Source: Methanospirillum hungatei (lineage in GTDB: Archaea > Halobacteriota > Methanomicrobia > Methanomicrobiales > Methanospirillaceae). Taken from it: a stretch of DNA of 64,000 bases. The position numbers and the translations under genes are program-made. A model generated the notes under the pieces. That model saw only the letters and a program-made list of their open reading frames with translations. It searched no databases and had not been told where the DNA came from. The DNA lies in the NCBI RefSeq assembly GCF_019263745.1, contig NZ_CP077107.1, positions 2,976,001 to 3,040,000 of the forward strand, in the 5' to 3' direction. This document shows, piece by piece, positions 1 through 8,188 of the stretch (position 1 is its first letter; each line of letters starts with the position of its first letter).

Positions 1-513
1 TGATTCCTGGAGAAGCGGTTCCTGTCCTGGGGTTAGCTCTGTTGCCTGAAGTTGACTAACGAGATCTTTGATCGCATGAAGATGAGTGATGACTTTTGTC
101 CTGACATGGTCATGTTCTGCCGGAGGTGGAATATCCTTCTTTTTCCTGACTGATTCGCGAATTTTATAGGCAAGCTCAGTAAACTGTGCACGCGGATCAC
201 CCCCTTTCTGTATGTAATAATCTGCCCCAGCGTTAAGAGCTTCAATTACCACATCTTCACGACCTCGTCCGGTGAAGATGATAAAAGGAATATGATTCCC
301 ATTTTCACGGATCGCCCGTAAAAAGGCAAGTCCATTCATGACCGGCATTTCATAATCTGACACAACCGCATCAAAACTTTGCTCCTGAAGCATGGTAAGC
401 CCTTCCTGGGCTGATAACACTGTGGTTACTGAAAACTCTCCATGACGCTCGAGAAAAGCACGGGCGATATCCAGTATTACCGGTTCATCATCAACAAGCA
501 GGACAGATATCAT
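1..513 (-). CDS. Response regulator receiver protein, C-terminus outside window
   Basis: Reading leftward from an ATG at 513 the frame is open to the window edge (171 codons). It opens with a REC domain: LLVDDEP acidic pocket near residue 10, a SDYEMPVMNG phospho-acceptor region near residue 55, and FTGRGRE followed by QKGGDP. These last two motifs are typical of the REC domains of methanogen hybrid sensors, which are often followed by PAS or kinase domains. The part after residue 120 looks like a helical linker. An in-frame ATG at 537 is an alternative start; neither has a clear ribosome binding site. The output domain lies beyond the edge, so it could be a histidine kinase or a stand-alone regulator. 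Confidence 0.8.
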   Translation of the reverse strand, partial: MISVLLVDDEPVILDIARAFLERHGEFSVTTVLSAQEGLTMLQEQSFDAVVSDYEMPVMNGLAFLRAIRENGNHIPFIIFTGRGREDVVIEALNAGADYYIQKGGDPRAQFTELAYKIRESVRKKKDIPPPAEHDHVRTKVITHLHAIKDLVSQLQATELTPGQEPLLQES

Positions 514-557
514 AGACAGACACTTATTGCCGCTCATGGTCTTTAATCATGGCGATT

Positions 558-576
558 GTTCTAAAAAAAAAGAACC
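558..576 (-). terminator. Oligo-T terminator of ECF operon
   Basis: Just downstream of the ecfT stop, a run of nine A on the plus strand (563-571) gives T9 on the transcribed strand. It is flanked by GTTCT and AGAAC, which can pair as a short stem. Oligo-T is the usual archaeal termination signal. Confidence 0.55.
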
Positions 577-594
577 CGAAGGTCAGGGTGAGAT

Positions 595-1383
595 TTATGT
601 ATAGATGAAATGGAGCAATGCAAATGTTGCAAGGATAACAATAACCAGCACTGCACAAATAACATCGCCTGCTCCAAAGATAAGTTTATGAAGCGGAAGT
701 TTTTTTCTTGCCCTATATCCTCGCATATCAAGAGTCAAACCCAGAACCTGTGTTTTTGCAAGAGAATTTGCCACCAATGGGATCATGATAGGTTTCATAC
801 TCCTGATCTTTCCTGATACTCCTGTCCCTGGATTATATCCTCTACATAATTGGGCTTCATGAATTCGTTTGGCCTCAAGCTGAAGGCTCGGGATGAACCG
901 GAGAGCAATAAGCAGCATTAGTACGTAATCAACTGGCAGGCGGAATGCAAGCAGTCCGGTAACCAGGTCACTAGGTTTTGTGGCTATGACAAAAAGCTGG
1001 AATGCAGTTATCATCACGATAAACCGGAGCGATAAAATGACACCAAAAAGCAGTCCGCCAAGGGTTATCCCAAATCCTGCCACCGATGGTTCTGTTGAAG
1101 GAAGGATGGTAAAAAGCATATCGCCTTCTTGAACTGTCAGACTTGTCAGAAGGACGAGGAAAAATGACAACAGGATCAGAAACGGAACCTGGGAGATTAC
1201 TTCCTTGATTAATCCGGAGAATAATGCCCCAAACACCAAAACAACGATGAGGAAACAGAGAAAGGGAATCTGTGAAGACATAACACAGAGACCAACAATC
1301 AGGATTACCAGCAGAAGTTTCGTCACCGGATTGAGATGATGAAGCGGACTGTTCCCAGGAATATACTGAAGAATTTCACTCAT
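595..1383 (-). CDS. ecfT: ECF transporter transmembrane component EcfT (CbiQ family)
   Basis: 262 residues, the usual length for EcfT/CbiQ. Several hydrophobic segments fill residues 20-135 and a last one sits at 240-260. The two cytoplasmic coupling motifs are visible as CRGY near residue 180 and MRGY near 222, the Arg-Gly pairs that dock on the ATPase. It lies last in a three-gene operon and its ATG overlaps the stop of the double ATPase by 4 bases, which implies translational coupling. It couples ATP hydrolysis to uptake of the small molecule bound by the S component. Substrate is not readable from this subunit. CbiQ (cobalt) is the alternative label, but no CbiM/CbiN is present here. Confidence 0.9.
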   Translation of the reverse strand: MSEILQYIPGNSPLHHLNPVTKLLLVILIVGLCVMSSQIPFLCFLIVVLVFGALFSGLIKEVISQVPFLILLSFFLVLLTSLTVQEGDMLFTILPSTEPSVAGFGITLGGLLFGVILSLRFIVMITAFQLFVIATKPSDLVTGLLAFRLPVDYVLMLLIALRFIPSLQLEAKRIHEAQLCRGYNPGTGVSGKIRSMKPIMIPLVANSLAKTQVLGLTLDMRGYRARKKLPLHKLIFGAGDVICAVLVIVILATFALLHFIYT

Positions 1384-2816
1384 GCTGCCCGCCCCTTCAG
1401 GTTATGATAATCACCAATGATGTGACCGCTCTCCATCGCAATGATCCGGCTCGCATACTCTTCTGCTATCCTCATGTTATGAGTAACCATGATGATTGTG
1501 TGTCCTCTCTTTTGAAGAGTGAGCATAAGATCCATCATCCGGTCTGATTCTATCTCATCAAGGCCGGTAGTTGGTTCATCCAGAATTATGATTCCCGGTT
1601 TCATGGCAAGGATGCATGCAACAGCCAGGCGTTGTCGCTCGCCACGTGAGAGATGACGGGGATAGGTTGATTCAGAACCGGAGAGACCTACCATGTTCAG
1701 GACATCACTGATTACCTGGTCTGGATTAGCTGATCCAATGTTCTCTAGACCGAACATAATCTCATCCTTCACACTATCGGCAAAGAGCATGGTATCAGGA
1801 TTCTGAAACACAAGCCCCGCTTCTTTAACCAACTCAATTACTGGTGCGGTTACCGCATTATGGCTCCGTACAAAAATTGTTCCACCATCAGGCCTAAGCA
1901 GACCATTCAAGTGTTTTACGAGTGTCGTCTTTCCTGATCCATTTTCACCCAGAATTGCAATAAACTCTCCTTCATAGAGAGTAACTGATACTCCACTGAG
2001 CGCTTCTATTTCACCGTACCGTTTCCTCAACGTGTCTATTTTCACGATCACTGGACGATCTGCCGGAGTGTATGGCACAAGGTCAGAATCAGTATAGAGG
2101 GCTTTCATCGAACCCTGCTGTTCAGGATAAATCTCATCAAATGTTCCCTCCCGACTGATGTGTCCTTCTTCCATGACAATCACCCGGTCAGCGACATTCC
2201 GATATCCTTCAAGAGAGTGATCAACGATAATGATAGTCTTACCAAGCTCTTTCAGCCCTTTTAGGATCTCAATAATCCGTGTTGTTGCATCAACATCTAA
2301 TTCTGAAGTTGGTTCATCAAGGATGATAACTTCAGTATCCATTGCAAGGGCCGCAGCAATCGCTACACGTTGTTTCTGGCCACCAGATAAGGCATAAGGC
2401 GGTCTCTCACGAAGATGGGAGATCCCACACAAATCCATCACTTTTCTGACACGTTCTTCAATTTCCGTCTTTGAATCGATCCTTGTCTCAAGACCTGACG
2501 CCAACTCTTCCTCTACGCTTGTAAAAATGAGTTGGGAATCTGCATCATCAAAGACCATGCTGATATACCGGTTAAGTTCACCCACTCCGGTATATTCTGT
2601 GACTGGTTTGCCTTTCAGTGCAAGATAGCCGGTAACGTTTCCACCAAATTCATGCTGCAGTATTCCTGACAGAGCATAACACAAGGTCGTTTTACCAGCA
2701 GCCGTTGGACCGGTAACAAGGACTAGTTCTCCGGAATGAATAGAAAGAGTGATGTCCCGGAGGGCAGGTCGGATACCAACCGGGTATGTGTAGTTTAAGG
2801 ATGTTGCAAGAATCAT
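1380..2816 (-). CDS. ecfA: Energy-coupling factor ATPase, two fused ABC domains
   Basis: 478 residues, two complete ABC nucleotide-binding domains in one chain. Domain 1: Walker A GPTAAGKTT near residue 36, signature LSGGQKQR near 144, Walker B with DEPTSELD. Domain 2: Walker A GENGSGKTT near 291, signature LSRGERQR, Walker B with DEPTTGLD. Most ECF systems use two separate EcfA proteins, but fused ones are common in archaea. Both sites look catalytically complete. The gene overlaps its neighbours by 4 bases on each side (S component upstream, ecfT downstream), so all three form a tight operon and complex at the cytoplasmic membrane. Confidence 0.93.
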   Translation of the reverse strand: MILATSLNYTYPVGIRPALRDITLSIHSGELVLVTGPTAAGKTTLCYALSGILQHEFGGNVTGYLALKGKPVTEYTGVGELNRYISMVFDDADSQLIFTSVEEELASGLETRIDSKTEIEERVRKVMDLCGISHLRERPPYALSGGQKQRVAIAAALAMDTEVIILDEPTSELDVDATTRIIEILKGLKELGKTIIIVDHSLEGYRNVADRVIVMEEGHISREGTFDEIYPEQQGSMKALYTDSDLVPYTPADRPVIVKIDTLRKRYGEIEALSGVSVTLYEGEFIAILGENGSGKTTLVKHLNGLLRPDGGTIFVRSHNAVTAPVIELVKEAGLVFQNPDTMLFADSVKDEIMFGLENIGSANPDQVISDVLNMVGLSGSESTYPRHLSRGERQRLAVACILAMKPGIIILDEPTTGLDEIESDRMMDLMLTLQKRGHTIIMVTHNMRIAEEYASRIIAMESGHIIGDYHNLKGRAA

Positions 2817-3358
2817 GATCGACGTGATAATGCTCGTGATGCAGGAACATACAGGAGTTGAGCGATTATTGTGTTGATAATTGCCGTCGGGAGAACAATC
2901 ATGATCATCATGGCACTGAAGAATGCATACATGCTCTCATAGTTGAATGCCTTAAACAGCAGGCCAGGAGCTACCATTACGAGCAGCATAACAATGCAGA
3001 TGAATGATATTCCACTTGCAAGGGTTGCTACGAGGGTAGCGGCGAATGGAGCTGCTGAGAACCTTGTTTTCAATGCCTGGAAGACCAGGAGACATGCAAC
3101 AGCCCCGATAGGTTCACTGATAAGATTTCCTGGAGGAAATATTGAATGACTGATGAGGGCACTGATTATTCCGCCAATAAATCCTATCCCGAGTGCCTGG
3201 GAAAATTTAGGAACAACCAGCATGATGGCCAGACAATAAAATACAATAACAAAATTTGGTACTAAGAACGGTGGGAGCGGTGCATAGAGTGCAGCGAATC
3301 GTGCAATTGCACCCACTGCAAGTAAAATGCCGACAATGGCGATATCCTGTGATTTCAT
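2813..3358 (-). CDS. ECF transporter substrate-binding (S) component
   Basis: 181 residues from the ATG at 3358. A longer frame reaches 3502, but its first 48 codons are polar, cover a hairpin-rich leader and do not look like protein. From MKSQDIA onward there are about six hydrophobic helices, the size and pattern of an S component. The N-terminal helix followed by a GAIARF stretch resembles the helix-1 EcfT-contact region of S components. The FPPGN...EPIGA stretch in the middle faintly recalls TrpP-like S components, but the substrate cannot be assigned. Position at the head of the EcfA/EcfT operon supports the role. Confidence 0.8.
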   Translation of the reverse strand: MKSQDIAIVGILLAVGAIARFAALYAPLPPFLVPNFVIVFYCLAIMLVVPKFSQALGIGFIGGIISALISHSIFPPGNLISEPIGAVACLLVFQALKTRFSAAPFAATLVATLASGISFICIVMLLVMVAPGLLFKAFNYESMYAFFSAMMIMIVLPTAIINTIIAQLLYVPASRALSRRS

Positions 3359-3394
3359 GTTTTTCTTTAATGATTGGTATTCAAATGAGCAATA

Positions 3395-3473
3395 CAATAC
3401 TGAATGGAATATTGAGTCATCGCCAGTATATGGGCGATCCTGGACATGCACCTCTGAGAAGGTGATGGACATG
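3395..3473 (-). promoter_or_regulatory. Structured 5' leader of ECF operon (three hairpins)
   Basis: Three consecutive stems lie between the promoter and the S-component start: 3449-3464 (CACCT/AGGTG, 6-nt loop), 3419-3438 (ATCGCC/GGCGAT, 8-nt loop) and 3395-3414 (CAATA/TATTG). The first stem is flanked by direct repeats TGGACATG at 3441-3448 and 3466-3473. If transcription starts about 25 nt after the TATA-like box near 3495, they form a leader of about 110 nt. It may be a cis-regulatory RNA; no known riboswitch class is recognised. Confidence 0.4.
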
Positions 3474-3484
3474 TTGTAACATCT

Positions 3485-3502
3485 ATGTATGAAATTATAC
3501 AT
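3485..3502 (-). promoter_or_regulatory. TATA-like box inside a perfect dyad, ECF promoter
   Basis: ATGTAT at 3485-3490 and ATACAT at 3497-3502 form a 6+6 bp dyad around GAAATT. On the minus strand it contains TATAATTT, a fair archaeal TATA box. It is a candidate operator plus promoter for the ECF operon. Confidence 0.4.
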
Positions 3503-3546
3503 TGGCCTATATGAAGATTGTCAGACCTGTAGTACCTGATCATGTC

Positions 3547-4269
3547 TTATGGCCATCCAAATCCCTGGTATTCCTCTCGGCGCACGATAACTGGAACAAA
3601 ATCCCCCTTGAACCATACATACACCTGAACCGATGCGCCTTTTTTGAATTCCTGAATCCGGCGGTCATAGTTTTTTCTAATATGGCTGGTATTATTCTTG
3701 AGAAAGCGTTCCTCTGCAGTAGTATAGAAATCTATCATCTGCATAAGCCATGCGTTTTCATATTGTATTGTCTCCTCTGCCAGAGCATATGCTTCATCTT
3801 CAGATATAGGGTAGTGATAATCACCGTGTTCATTTAGTCCACTAATTTGTCTAAAAACAGGATTTTTTTTCCTATCTGGTTCACGATGCAGCATGTATGG
3901 ATAAATTCGGCATATTGCAAACCGGTTTTCGTATATAGCGCACCTGTTGTTTTCAAGAAATACGCATGTTCCATCTTCTCTTACACGGAGAGCATATCCA
4001 GAGACGTAAAAATTACCCTCCCCATCAACAAGTTCAAATTCTGGTGCAGGAACTAGTACCTCTGGTTTTATTTTTTTAATTCTTGCTGCATCATCATCTA
4101 GTAAAAAGACATGTCCATTAAATTCTGTTGTACAACACCGCCCGCATAGTGTACAGGAGAACCCTACATCCTGGATAATATCAGCGAGATCCTGAGGACT
4201 CCATTTAGTCAACAGGGCAAGTTCTGTTGTCAGCCTCGTAATCTCATGTCTGATATAAGAGTTTGACAT
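3547..4269 (-). CDS. YkgJ family cysteine-cluster protein
   Basis: 240 residues from the ATG at 4269 (MSNSYIRHE). A longer frame to 4317 would overlap the promoter of the divergent kinase gene. Two cysteine motifs mark the YkgJ/UPF0153 family: CTLCGRCC near residue 40, then CVFLENNRCAIYENRFAICR near 115, where four further positions place Cys in the family pattern CxFL...CxIYExRPxxCRxYP. The family is thought to bind zinc or an iron-sulfur cluster; no reaction is established. The C-terminal half is polar and mixed, without a known domain. It is a single gene divergent from the PPK2 gene. Confidence 0.85.
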   Translation of the reverse strand: MSNSYIRHEITRLTTELALLTKWSPQDLADIIQDVGFSCTLCGRCCTTEFNGHVFLLDDDAARIKKIKPEVLVPAPEFELVDGEGNFYVSGYALRVREDGTCVFLENNRCAIYENRFAICRIYPYMLHREPDRKKNPVFRQISGLNEHGDYHYPISEDEAYALAEETIQYENAWLMQMIDFYTTAEERFLKNNTSHIRKNYDRRIQEFKKGASVQVYVWFKGDFVPVIVRREEYQGFGWP

Positions 4270-4382
4270 TTCGTTATACTCTGCCGTTAAGAGGCATAGT
4301 ATTGACGAAGAGATCAATCATGACGACAACGCCTGCACTGTTGAAAATCTTTAAACCCTGTAATACACTAATGAGAGATAAC

Positions 4383-5879
4383 ATGCTTGAAGCCTTTGAT
4401 CTGACCGGAAGAGTACCAAAAGGACAATATTCTTCAATCGTGGAGCCTCTTGAAGCGCGAACTGCCGAGTTGCAACGAGAAGTCCGAAAACGTGGGAAAT
4501 CTGTCATCATTGTAATGGAGGGATGGAGAGGCTCAGGCATTACCAGAATCATAAATCTCCTTCAGCCTGTGCTTGATCCACGAGGGACCCGGGTTCATCC
4601 TATTGCTGAACCGAATGACATTGAGCGTGACCACGGGATGTTCTGGCGGTTCTGGGCGAGACTTCCCTCATATGGGCAAACTGCTATCTTTGATCGGAGT
4701 TGGTACACAGCAACAATCGTTGAGCGGTATAATAGTGACTCTATGAGGGAGATCCCGGCTTCCTGTATAGAAGATATCAATAATTTTGAAGCCCAGCTTA
4801 TCAGTGATGGAAACCTCATTCTGAAGTTCTTTCTACATATAAGCAAGGAAGAACAGAAAAAGCGGTTAAATGATATAAAAGATAGTCCTTTTACCATGCA
4901 GGCCCGGTACTTGCGCAGAAAAGAAGGCATATACATGGTCAGCCGTGATTTTGAGATGATTGACCACATGCTCATGAAGACTGACATGCCTTCGTCACCC
5001 TGGACGATAATTGAAGCTGAATCGATGAAATACGGATATGTCAGAATTCTTCAGACTTTTAATTCCGCTGTCGAATGTTGGCTTGAAAAAGGTGAAGGTG
5101 GGCAGAAAGAACAAAACCAGACCTTTTTACTGAAAAGTGTTGAAGAATCTGAAGAATCATCACTTCTTCAAAAAGCCGATCTTACAAAAAGTTACACCAG
5201 AGCTGAATATAAACCAATTTTACAAGGAATTCAGGAATCACTCAGAGATCTTCAGGTGGAGGTTTATAAACAAAACATCCCTGTCGTAATAGTTTTTGAA
5301 GGATGGGATGCAGCTGGAAAAGGAGGGTGCATCATCCGGCTTGCTGAATCATTTAATCCCAGAGGCTACGTTGTTGAACCGATTGGTGTTCCAAATGACT
5401 GGGAAAAAATGCATCACTATCTTTGGAGGTTTTATACCCGGTTTCCAAGAAAAGGCCATATTACTATCTTTGACCGGAGCTGGTATGGCCGTGTTTTAGT
5501 AGAACGGGTTGAAGGATTCTGTTCTGAAGCTGAATGGCAGCGTGCATACCATGAAATCAATGTTATGGAAGATGAACTTATCCGTGATGGGACTGTGCTC
5601 ATAAAATTCTGGCTTCACATTGACAAAGATGAGCAACTCAGACGCTTTAATGATCGTCAGAGTAATCTTGAAAAAAACTGGAAAATCACTGATGAGGATT
5701 GGAGAAATCGTGAGAAATGGGATCAGTACGAATCAGCAGTAAGCGCTATGATAAGACGGACAACAACCAGTCGTGCACCATGGACGGTAATTCCGGCAAA
5801 TAGCAAATATTATGGACGTATAGCGGTCCTTGAAACTGTCGAATCTGCTCTGCAGAAAAAAATAAAAGAGATCAAATAA
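4383..5879 (+). CDS. Two-domain PPK2 (polyphosphate:nucleotide phosphotransferase)
   Basis: 498 residues from ATG 4383 (MLEAFDLTG), where relatives of the family start; ATGs at 4320 and 4371 are alternatives. There are two tandem PPK2 domains. The C-terminal one (about 285-498) has a canonical Walker A EGWDAAGKGG, FDRSWYGRV with the lid arginines, and is likely active. The N-terminal one (about 30-240) has the same fold markers (FDRSWYTATIVERY) but its P-loop reads GWRGSGITR and lacks the catalytic lysine, so it is probably structural or regulatory. Two-domain members act as polyphosphate:AMP phosphotransferases, making ADP from AMP and polyP. A TATA-like CTTTAAA around 4349 lies about 30 nt before the chosen start. 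Confidence 0.88.
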   Translation: MLEAFDLTGRVPKGQYSSIVEPLEARTAELQREVRKRGKSVIIVMEGWRGSGITRIINLLQPVLDPRGTRVHPIAEPNDIERDHGMFWRFWARLPSYGQTAIFDRSWYTATIVERYNSDSMREIPASCIEDINNFEAQLISDGNLILKFFLHISKEEQKKRLNDIKDSPFTMQARYLRRKEGIYMVSRDFEMIDHMLMKTDMPSSPWTIIEAESMKYGYVRILQTFNSAVECWLEKGEGGQKEQNQTFLLKSVEESEESSLLQKADLTKSYTRAEYKPILQGIQESLRDLQVEVYKQNIPVVIVFEGWDAAGKGGCIIRLAESFNPRGYVVEPIGVPNDWEKMHHYLWRFYTRFPRKGHITIFDRSWYGRVLVERVEGFCSEAEWQRAYHEINVMEDELIRDGTVLIKFWLHIDKDEQLRRFNDRQSNLEKNWKITDEDWRNREKWDQYESAVSAMIRRTTTSRAPWTVIPANSKYYGRIAVLETVESALQKKIKEIK

Positions 5880-5883
5880 ATTT

Positions 5884-6519
5884 TTAGAACGCAAAAATCT
5901 GCGTTTTCAGTTCTTCAAATCTATTTTTATGGTTTTCGTACTGATGTACGAATTCATGCAATTCAGGAATTTCAAGGTCTGTTTCAATTGTACCATCACG
6001 TTGGATGGGATAAATTCTCCCCAGAATTTCAATAAGACGCTGCTCAACCTGAATTCTTTTTATAAGTTCTGCATATTCATGAGCAGTAGTCGGATCTGCT
6101 CCATTTTTTAATGCATCATCCTTTTTCTGGTGGATCTCAGCATTTCTGTTTCCTACTCCCTCAATCGAACGTATTAAGTCAGGAAGACGAACCGGTTTTA
6201 TCAGATAGTCATCAATAAGGTTCCCATATCGCAGGACATCTTTAATTGTGAGGCTTTTACCTGTCTGCATTATGATCGGGACCGATCGTGCCGGTTCATG
6301 TTCCTTGATATGGAGCAGAGTTTCCCACCCGTCCATGGGTTTCATCATAACATCCAAAATGATGATATCCGGAACGTCTTTGTGAATCAGGTCAATCGCT
6401 TCCTGTCCACTCAACGCTCCTCTGGCGTCAAAACCCTGTTGTTTCAAGGTTTCGACAAATGCCATCTTGAGCAGGGCCTCATCATCAACATACAGGACTT
6501 TTAATCTTGAACCAACCAT
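5884..6519 (-). CDS. Response regulator with C-terminal helical domain
   Basis: 211 residues from ATG 6519, chosen because GGGTGAG, a strong ribosome binding site, sits directly before it; the frame is open to 6555. REC domain at residues 7-125: VLYVDDE acidic pair, LDVMMKPMDGWE with the phospho-acceptor Asp, KPVR with the conserved Lys. The last 80 residues are predicted helical, with no DNA-binding or enzymatic motif. The same architecture recurs at 9738-10364, so these are paralogues. The target is unknown. It ends 5 bases from the convergent PPK2 stop. Confidence 0.88.
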   Translation of the reverse strand: MVGSRLKVLYVDDEALLKMAFVETLKQQGFDARGALSGQEAIDLIHKDVPDIIILDVMMKPMDGWETLLHIKEHEPARSVPIIMQTGKSLTIKDVLRYGNLIDDYLIKPVRLPDLIRSIEGVGNRNAEIHQKKDDALKNGADPTTAHEYAELIKRIQVEQRLIEILGRIYPIQRDGTIETDLEIPELHEFVHQYENHKNRFEELKTQIFAF

Positions 6520-6583
6520 TCTCACCCTTCCTGTGCATGGGGTAACCTCAACCAACCCCCGGCTAACACAGTATTTTCTGCCA

Positions 6584-7669
6584 TTATGTTATCAGCTTTT
6601 TCTCATCAAGATCAGATATAACTGATTCCTGGTCACTAACCATCTCCTCATTCATGATGGCACGTGTTTCATCTTCTATGGATTTGACTACTTCCTGAAT
6701 TCGTTCTGCTGTGGGAATGTCCCCAAGCAGGCTCTCATCCAGGCTGGTTTCAAATGCTTCTGTATCATCCATGGATTCAGTTGCACCAAGGTATTTCGCA
6801 CCTTGTTTGATGAGACTGGAGATCTCGAACGGGAATATGATTTTCGTTGCCTGTCCGTTAGCCATGGTTTTCAGGGCATCAAAGGATAGAACAGTAATTG
6901 CCCGTTTATCCAGGGATCGAGATCCGAGTGCCAGAATACGGAGACCCTGTGATTCTCCTTGTGCCCGTAGAATCTGTGACAGACGCTCTCCTTCAGCCTT
7001 GAGGATTTTACTCTGACGTTCTCCTTCGGCTTCCAGGATCATACTCTTTTTCATACCTTCTGCTTTCAAGATCGCAGATCGCTTTTCTCCATCAGCACGT
7101 AGAATTGCAGCTCTGCGTTCACGTTCGGCAGCGGTCTGTTCGGTCATTGCCTGCTTGACAGTTCCAACCGGATCAACTTCCTTGATCTCAACACGTTCAA
7201 CCTTCACACCCCACTGATCAGTTTCCCGGTCAAGAATGTCACGAAGTTTGGTGTTAATACTCTCACGGTTATAAAGAACTTCATCAAGCTCCATGTCACC
7301 GATGATACCTCGAAGGGTAGTCTGAGCAAGAGCGACTGTTGCCATCCGGTAATTTGCCACCTCGAAATAGGCTTTTTCCGGATCGATGACTCGAATGTAG
7401 ACGATAGCGTCCACATTAGTTGGTGAGTTGTCTTTTGTGATTACTTCCTGGCTGGGGACATCCATCACCAATGTCCGCAGGTCGAGTTTGACCACCTGGG
7501 TAATGAGGGGGATAACCCATCGAAAACCAGGATTCATCCTTCCAATATATCGACCAAGCCTTATCTGCAGACCTTGTTCATATGGCTGTACAATGATAAC
7601 GCCACGGGCAAAGATGATCAGGATAATAATTACCAGAAACAGAGTTACAAGAGTTTCAAATACTGCCAT
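6584..7669 (-). CDS. SPFH/band 7 membrane protein (stomatin/QmcA-like)
   Basis: 361 residues. One N-terminal membrane helix (about 5-25), then an SPFH domain with the stomatin signature QPYEQGLQIRLGRY, RTLVMDVPSQEV and ALAQTTLRGIIGDMELDEVL. Next comes a long charged coiled coil around 170-235 in which AEGE/KAEG motifs repeat. The protein should assemble into a membrane-bound ring or cage. The upstream gene, whose stop abuts this ATG, is NfeD-like; the SPFH-NfeD pair is conserved across archaea and bacteria and the two proteins work together. The last 70 residues are acidic and poorly conserved. GAGGAAT precedes the start. Confidence 0.93.
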   Translation of the reverse strand: MAVFETLVTLFLVIIILIIFARGVIIVQPYEQGLQIRLGRYIGRMNPGFRWVIPLITQVVKLDLRTLVMDVPSQEVITKDNSPTNVDAIVYIRVIDPEKAYFEVANYRMATVALAQTTLRGIIGDMELDEVLYNRESINTKLRDILDRETDQWGVKVERVEIKEVDPVGTVKQAMTEQTAAERERRAAILRADGEKRSAILKAEGMKKSMILEAEGERQSKILKAEGERLSQILRAQGESQGLRILALGSRSLDKRAITVLSFDALKTMANGQATKIIFPFEISSLIKQGAKYLGATESMDDTEAFETSLDESLLGDIPTAERIQEVVKSIEDETRAIMNEEMVSDQESVISDLDEKKLIT

Positions 7670-8125
7670 TTATTCCTCCTCTACAACAATATGCACACCC
7701 TGAGAGGCAATAACTTTTACTTTTGCCCCTTCCGGGATAGTACCTGCATATGATTTCGCACTAAATATCTGTCCTTCAATTGAGACTTTTCCAGACAGGG
7801 TTTGTTCATCAGCAGCAGTTAATACTCTGCCGGTTTTTCCAATCAACGAATCCATACTGATAGTAAGGGGTTTTTCATCTCCTGGTGTCAAGCGGCTATA
7901 CAAGAATACGGTGACAATGGCTGCCAGAATTGCTATGGCAATACCTATGACAATACCATATGTGGAGCCAAATATGTCGATACCGAGTACCACGAGAACG
8001 CCGATTATGAGGAGTACCGTCCCAGGGACGAGGAGGAAAAACCCCGGAGAGAAGACTTCAAGAACAAAAAACAATGCACCGAATAAAATGATGATCCAGC
8101 CATATGAGAAATCTTCAAAAACCAT
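7670..8125 (-). CDS. NfeD family membrane protein
   Basis: 151 residues. Three to four closely packed hydrophobic segments in residues 8-85, then a soluble C-terminal OB-fold-like domain (about 95-151) with SLIGKTGRVLTA and GEGAKVKV-type beta motifs typical of short NfeD proteins. It is the first gene of the NfeD-SPFH operon; its stop directly adjoins the SPFH start. NfeD is a partner of SPFH proteins in membrane microdomain or stress functions. The short version here lacks the ClpP-like protease domain of long NfeD. Confidence 0.9.
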   Translation of the reverse strand: MVFEDFSYGWIIILFGALFFVLEVFSPGFFLLVPGTVLLIIGVLVVLGIDIFGSTYGIVIGIAIAILAAIVTVFLYSRLTPGDEKPLTISMDSLIGKTGRVLTAADEQTLSGKVSIEGQIFSAKSYAGTIPEGAKVKVIASQGVHIVVEEE

Positions 8126-8188
8126 AAGGTTATCTTGTCAGGCTGAACCAAAAAGATGTGTATATGTAATAACTTAGTTTTGTCAGGA

